Source of the DNA: JAWXBR01 sp046595995
GTDB taxonomy: Bacteria; Bacteroidota; Ignavibacteria; Kapaibacteriales; Kapaibacteriaceae
DNA length: 15,704 nucleotides
Assembly: GCA_046595995.1 (NCBI GenBank)
Contig: JBKJNB010000086.1
Coordinates: 1-15,704 of the forward strand
Reading direction: 5' to 3'
The notes under the pieces are model-generated. The model was not told where the DNA came from and ran no database searches. It saw only the letters and a program-made list of their open reading frames with translations. Shown here one piece after another: positions 15,052-15,704 of this stretch; position 1 is the stretch's first letter, and every line of letters begins with the position of its first letter. Position numbers and translations under genes: made by a program.

Positions 15052-15120
15052 TCACGGCCAAAGATCATTGGGCAATGATAAGGCTGTATATGGCGGTGTG
15101 ACACGCCCCGATATAGCCAT

Positions 15121-15138
15121 TGTGGAAAGTGTGGATAA
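15121..15138 (-). promoter_or_regulatory. DnaA-box-like pair upstream of the rRNA promoter
   Basis: The plus strand reads TGTGGAAAG directly followed by TGTGGATAA. The second copy (15130-15138) is, on the minus strand, TTATCCACA, the perfect consensus DnaA box; the first differs at two positions. The pair ends 9 nt before TATAAT at 15148-15153, and lies about 30 nt before the Bacteroidota-type -33 element. DnaA control of the rRNA operon is an inference; a 9-mer can also occur by chance. Confidence 0.45.
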
Positions 15139-15166
15139 CCAAGACTGTATAATCATCGCATTACCA

Positions 15167-15198
15167 TTTGGTAGAGACGGAGAAAACCCATACTTTTG
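15167..15198 (+). promoter_or_regulatory. Bacteroidota-type promoter of the rRNA operon
   Basis: TTTG at 15167-15170, a 20-nt spacer, then TACTTTTG at 15191-15198 match both the -33 and -7 elements of the Bacteroidota housekeeping promoter (TTTG-N19-21-TAnnTTTG). Transcription would start near 15204, about 405 nt before mature 16S rRNA. The orientation and the boxA 70 nt downstream fit an rRNA promoter. TATAAT at 15148-15153 could be a second start, but I see no good -35 for it. Confidence 0.7.
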
Positions 15199-15229
15199 TC
15201 GCCCCTGCAAACACGATGGGAGTGGGGAC

Positions 15230-15264
15230 ACAGGGTTGAGCCAGTGGTTTTACCCTGTTTTTTT
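15230..15264 (+). terminator. terminator-like hairpin in the rRNA leader, between promoter and boxA
   Basis: ACAGGGT (15230-15236) pairs perfectly with ACCCTGT (15252-15258) around a 15-nt loop. Seven T residues (15258-15264, the first also in the stem) follow at once. This is the shape of an intrinsic terminator. It lies after the likely transcription start and just before boxA, so it could act as an attenuator or pause site in the leader rather than end an upstream gene, since the upstream gene is on the other strand. Confidence 0.55.
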
Positions 15265-15267
15265 CGG

Positions 15268-15280
15268 TGTTCTTTGACAA
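15268..15280 (+). promoter_or_regulatory. rRNA antitermination boxA
   Basis: TGTTCTTTGACAA closely matches the rRNA boxA (E. coli TGCTCTTTAACAA), the NusB/NusE loading site that lets RNA polymerase read through long untranslated rRNA genes. It sits about 330 nt before the 16S gene and 4 nt after the T-run of the terminator-like hairpin. Confidence 0.75.
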
Positions 15281-15535
15281 CGGGAAGCAAACGAACCCCC
15301 AAGGAGGAAACTCCGAGGGAGGTCCAGACAAGCGGTTAGTCTTACGTAAGTGAGGCTGGCAGAAGCTACTGGACTATAAGAGGTAAGAATTTCGGTGGCG
15401 GTGATTAGGAGCAATTCTGATTATTGACTGCTGTTAAACTTCCTCCGTCAAAACAACGATGAGAGAAATCCGAGATCGAAAACAACAAAAACGTCGGAAG
15501 GTGGCTTTTAGGAGTCGCTGGACGGCACGCGAAGT

Positions 15536-15551
15536 GATGCCTTCGGGCATC
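15536..15551 (+). other. UUCG-tetraloop hairpin in the 16S precursor leader
   Basis: GATGCC (15536-15541) and GGCATC (15546-15551) pair perfectly around TTCG (15542-15545); a T·G and a G-C pair can extend the stem. UUCG loops are very stable in RNA. It lies about 60 nt before mature 16S rRNA and is not followed by a T-run, so it is more likely a folding or processing element than a terminator. Confidence 0.55.
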
Positions 15552-15610
15552 GCCAGCAGCTGAAGCCGCAAGGTGTAGGCAACAAACAAGAAGCTAAGAC
15601 AAACACTTCT

Positions 15611-15704
15611 ACAACGGAGAGTTTGATCCTGGCTCAGGACGAACGCTGGCGGCATGCTTAACACATGCAAGTCAAGGGCTCGCAAGAGCACTGGCGCACG
15701 GGTG
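15611..15704 (+). rRNA. rrs: 16S ribosomal RNA, 5' end only
   Basis: AGAGTTTGATCCTGGCTCAG at 15618 is the universal 16S 5' motif (E. coli position 8), so the mature end is near 15611. GACGAACGCTGGCGGC and TTAACACATGCAAGTC follow at the correct distances. The gene continues past the window edge. The short variable part (GGGCTCGCAAGAGCACTGGCG) is not typical of classic Bacteroidetes and would allow exact placement of the organism if the rest were available. Confidence 0.98.

Larger units (their letters stand above)
13987..15104 (-). pseudogene. disrupted P-loop ATPase with TPR-like C-terminus
   Basis: Pieces of one gene lie in order in three frames. At 15104-15042 is the domain start, MIFGREHEL. 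From about 15042 another frame gives GKTTLVHAWAEG, a Walker A remnant (bases 15028-15039), and runs to ~14715. From there a third frame gives LDTDTRKLLMYATAEGEEF and a helical region to 14099. After a further frame change, RGRFDAAKSDYMAAESLL continues as a TPR-like helix pair. Large ATPases attached to adenylate cyclase or kinase domains have this order, with a Walker B region between the second and third pieces that is missing here. I infer two internal deletions and at least one frameshift. The 3' boundary is approximate: the last frame stays open to 13888, overlapping the GT5 start. The gene lies head-to-head with the rRNA operon. Confidence 0.75.
15199..15610 (+). other. rRNA operon leader, no protein-coding gene
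   Basis: This ~410-bp stretch between the promoter and 16S rRNA shows no convincing coding frame. Besides the terminator-like hairpin and boxA it holds a GGAG-GAAA-CTCC mini-hairpin at 15303-15314, a 10-bp palindrome CTTACGTAAG at 15341-15350, and a GATGCC-TTCG-GGCATC hairpin with a UUCG tetraloop at 15536-15551. The last may be part of the 16S precursor processing structure, but its distal partner after 16S is outside the window. Confidence 0.6.

Noticed and set aside
15121..15153. Replication origin
   Set aside because: There are only two DnaA-like boxes, with no AT-rich unwinding region, no further boxes and no dnaA/dnaN genes nearby.
14780..15277. 165-codon plus-strand open frame running into the rRNA control region
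   Set aside because: It is antisense to the ATPase remnant and continues through the rRNA promoter and hairpin; its composition is not protein-like.
15434..15691. 85-codon minus-strand open frame over the 16S start
   Set aside because: It overlaps the conserved 16S 5' end on the opposite strand and has no family features.

Overview
The window looks like chromosomal DNA from a member of the Bacteroidota/Chlorobi side of the FCB group, most likely an Ignavibacteria/Kapabacteria-like lineage. This is inferred from four things: Bacteroidota-type promoter motifs (TTTG-N20-TACTTTTG before the 16S gene), a queA with the insertion typical of that group, a glycogen-synthase-like/lipoprotein/outer-membrane cluster resembling Bacteroidota gene order, and a 16S 5' end that is not a classic Bacteroidetes sequence. 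No database search was possible, so the placement is tentative.

Layout. (1) 1-1062 (+): 5'-truncated queA, convergent with the next block. (2) 4806-1081 (-): a tight housekeeping operon folB-folK-dnaG-ybbR (folate biosynthesis, replication primase, YbbR-domain envelope protein). (3) 7927-4947 (-): an accessory patch with an AbrB-type antitoxin, a Doc-type toxin, a decayed copy of a TlpA-like thioredoxin gene, and the intact secreted TlpA-like gene. The first three are linked by 4-nt stop/start overlaps. (4) 8005-9998 (+): ferritin, then the split heptose-7-phosphate kinase and heptose-1-phosphate adenylyltransferase genes for ADP-heptose/LPS core synthesis. (5) 13903-9976 (-): a divergent GT5 glycogen-synthase-like protein, a lipoprotein resembling DUF4270, and a predicted outer-membrane beta-barrel. 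(6) 15104-13987 (-): a multiply disrupted ATPase/TPR gene carrying a 15-bp tandem repeat. (7) 15105-15704 (+): the control region of a ribosomal RNA operon (promoter, terminator-like hairpin, boxA, leader) and the first ~94 nt of 16S rRNA.

The intact genes are mostly core metabolism. The least ordinary parts are the tandem TlpA-like pair with one member collapsed by an internal deletion and fused into a toxin-antitoxin operon, an apparently AUC-initiated secreted TlpA protein, the GT5 protein with altered sugar-nucleotide motifs, and the rRNA control region, where DnaA-box-like sequences and a terminator-like hairpin sit close to the promoter and boxA. I found no CRISPR array, transposase, tRNA or clearly new multi-gene defence system.
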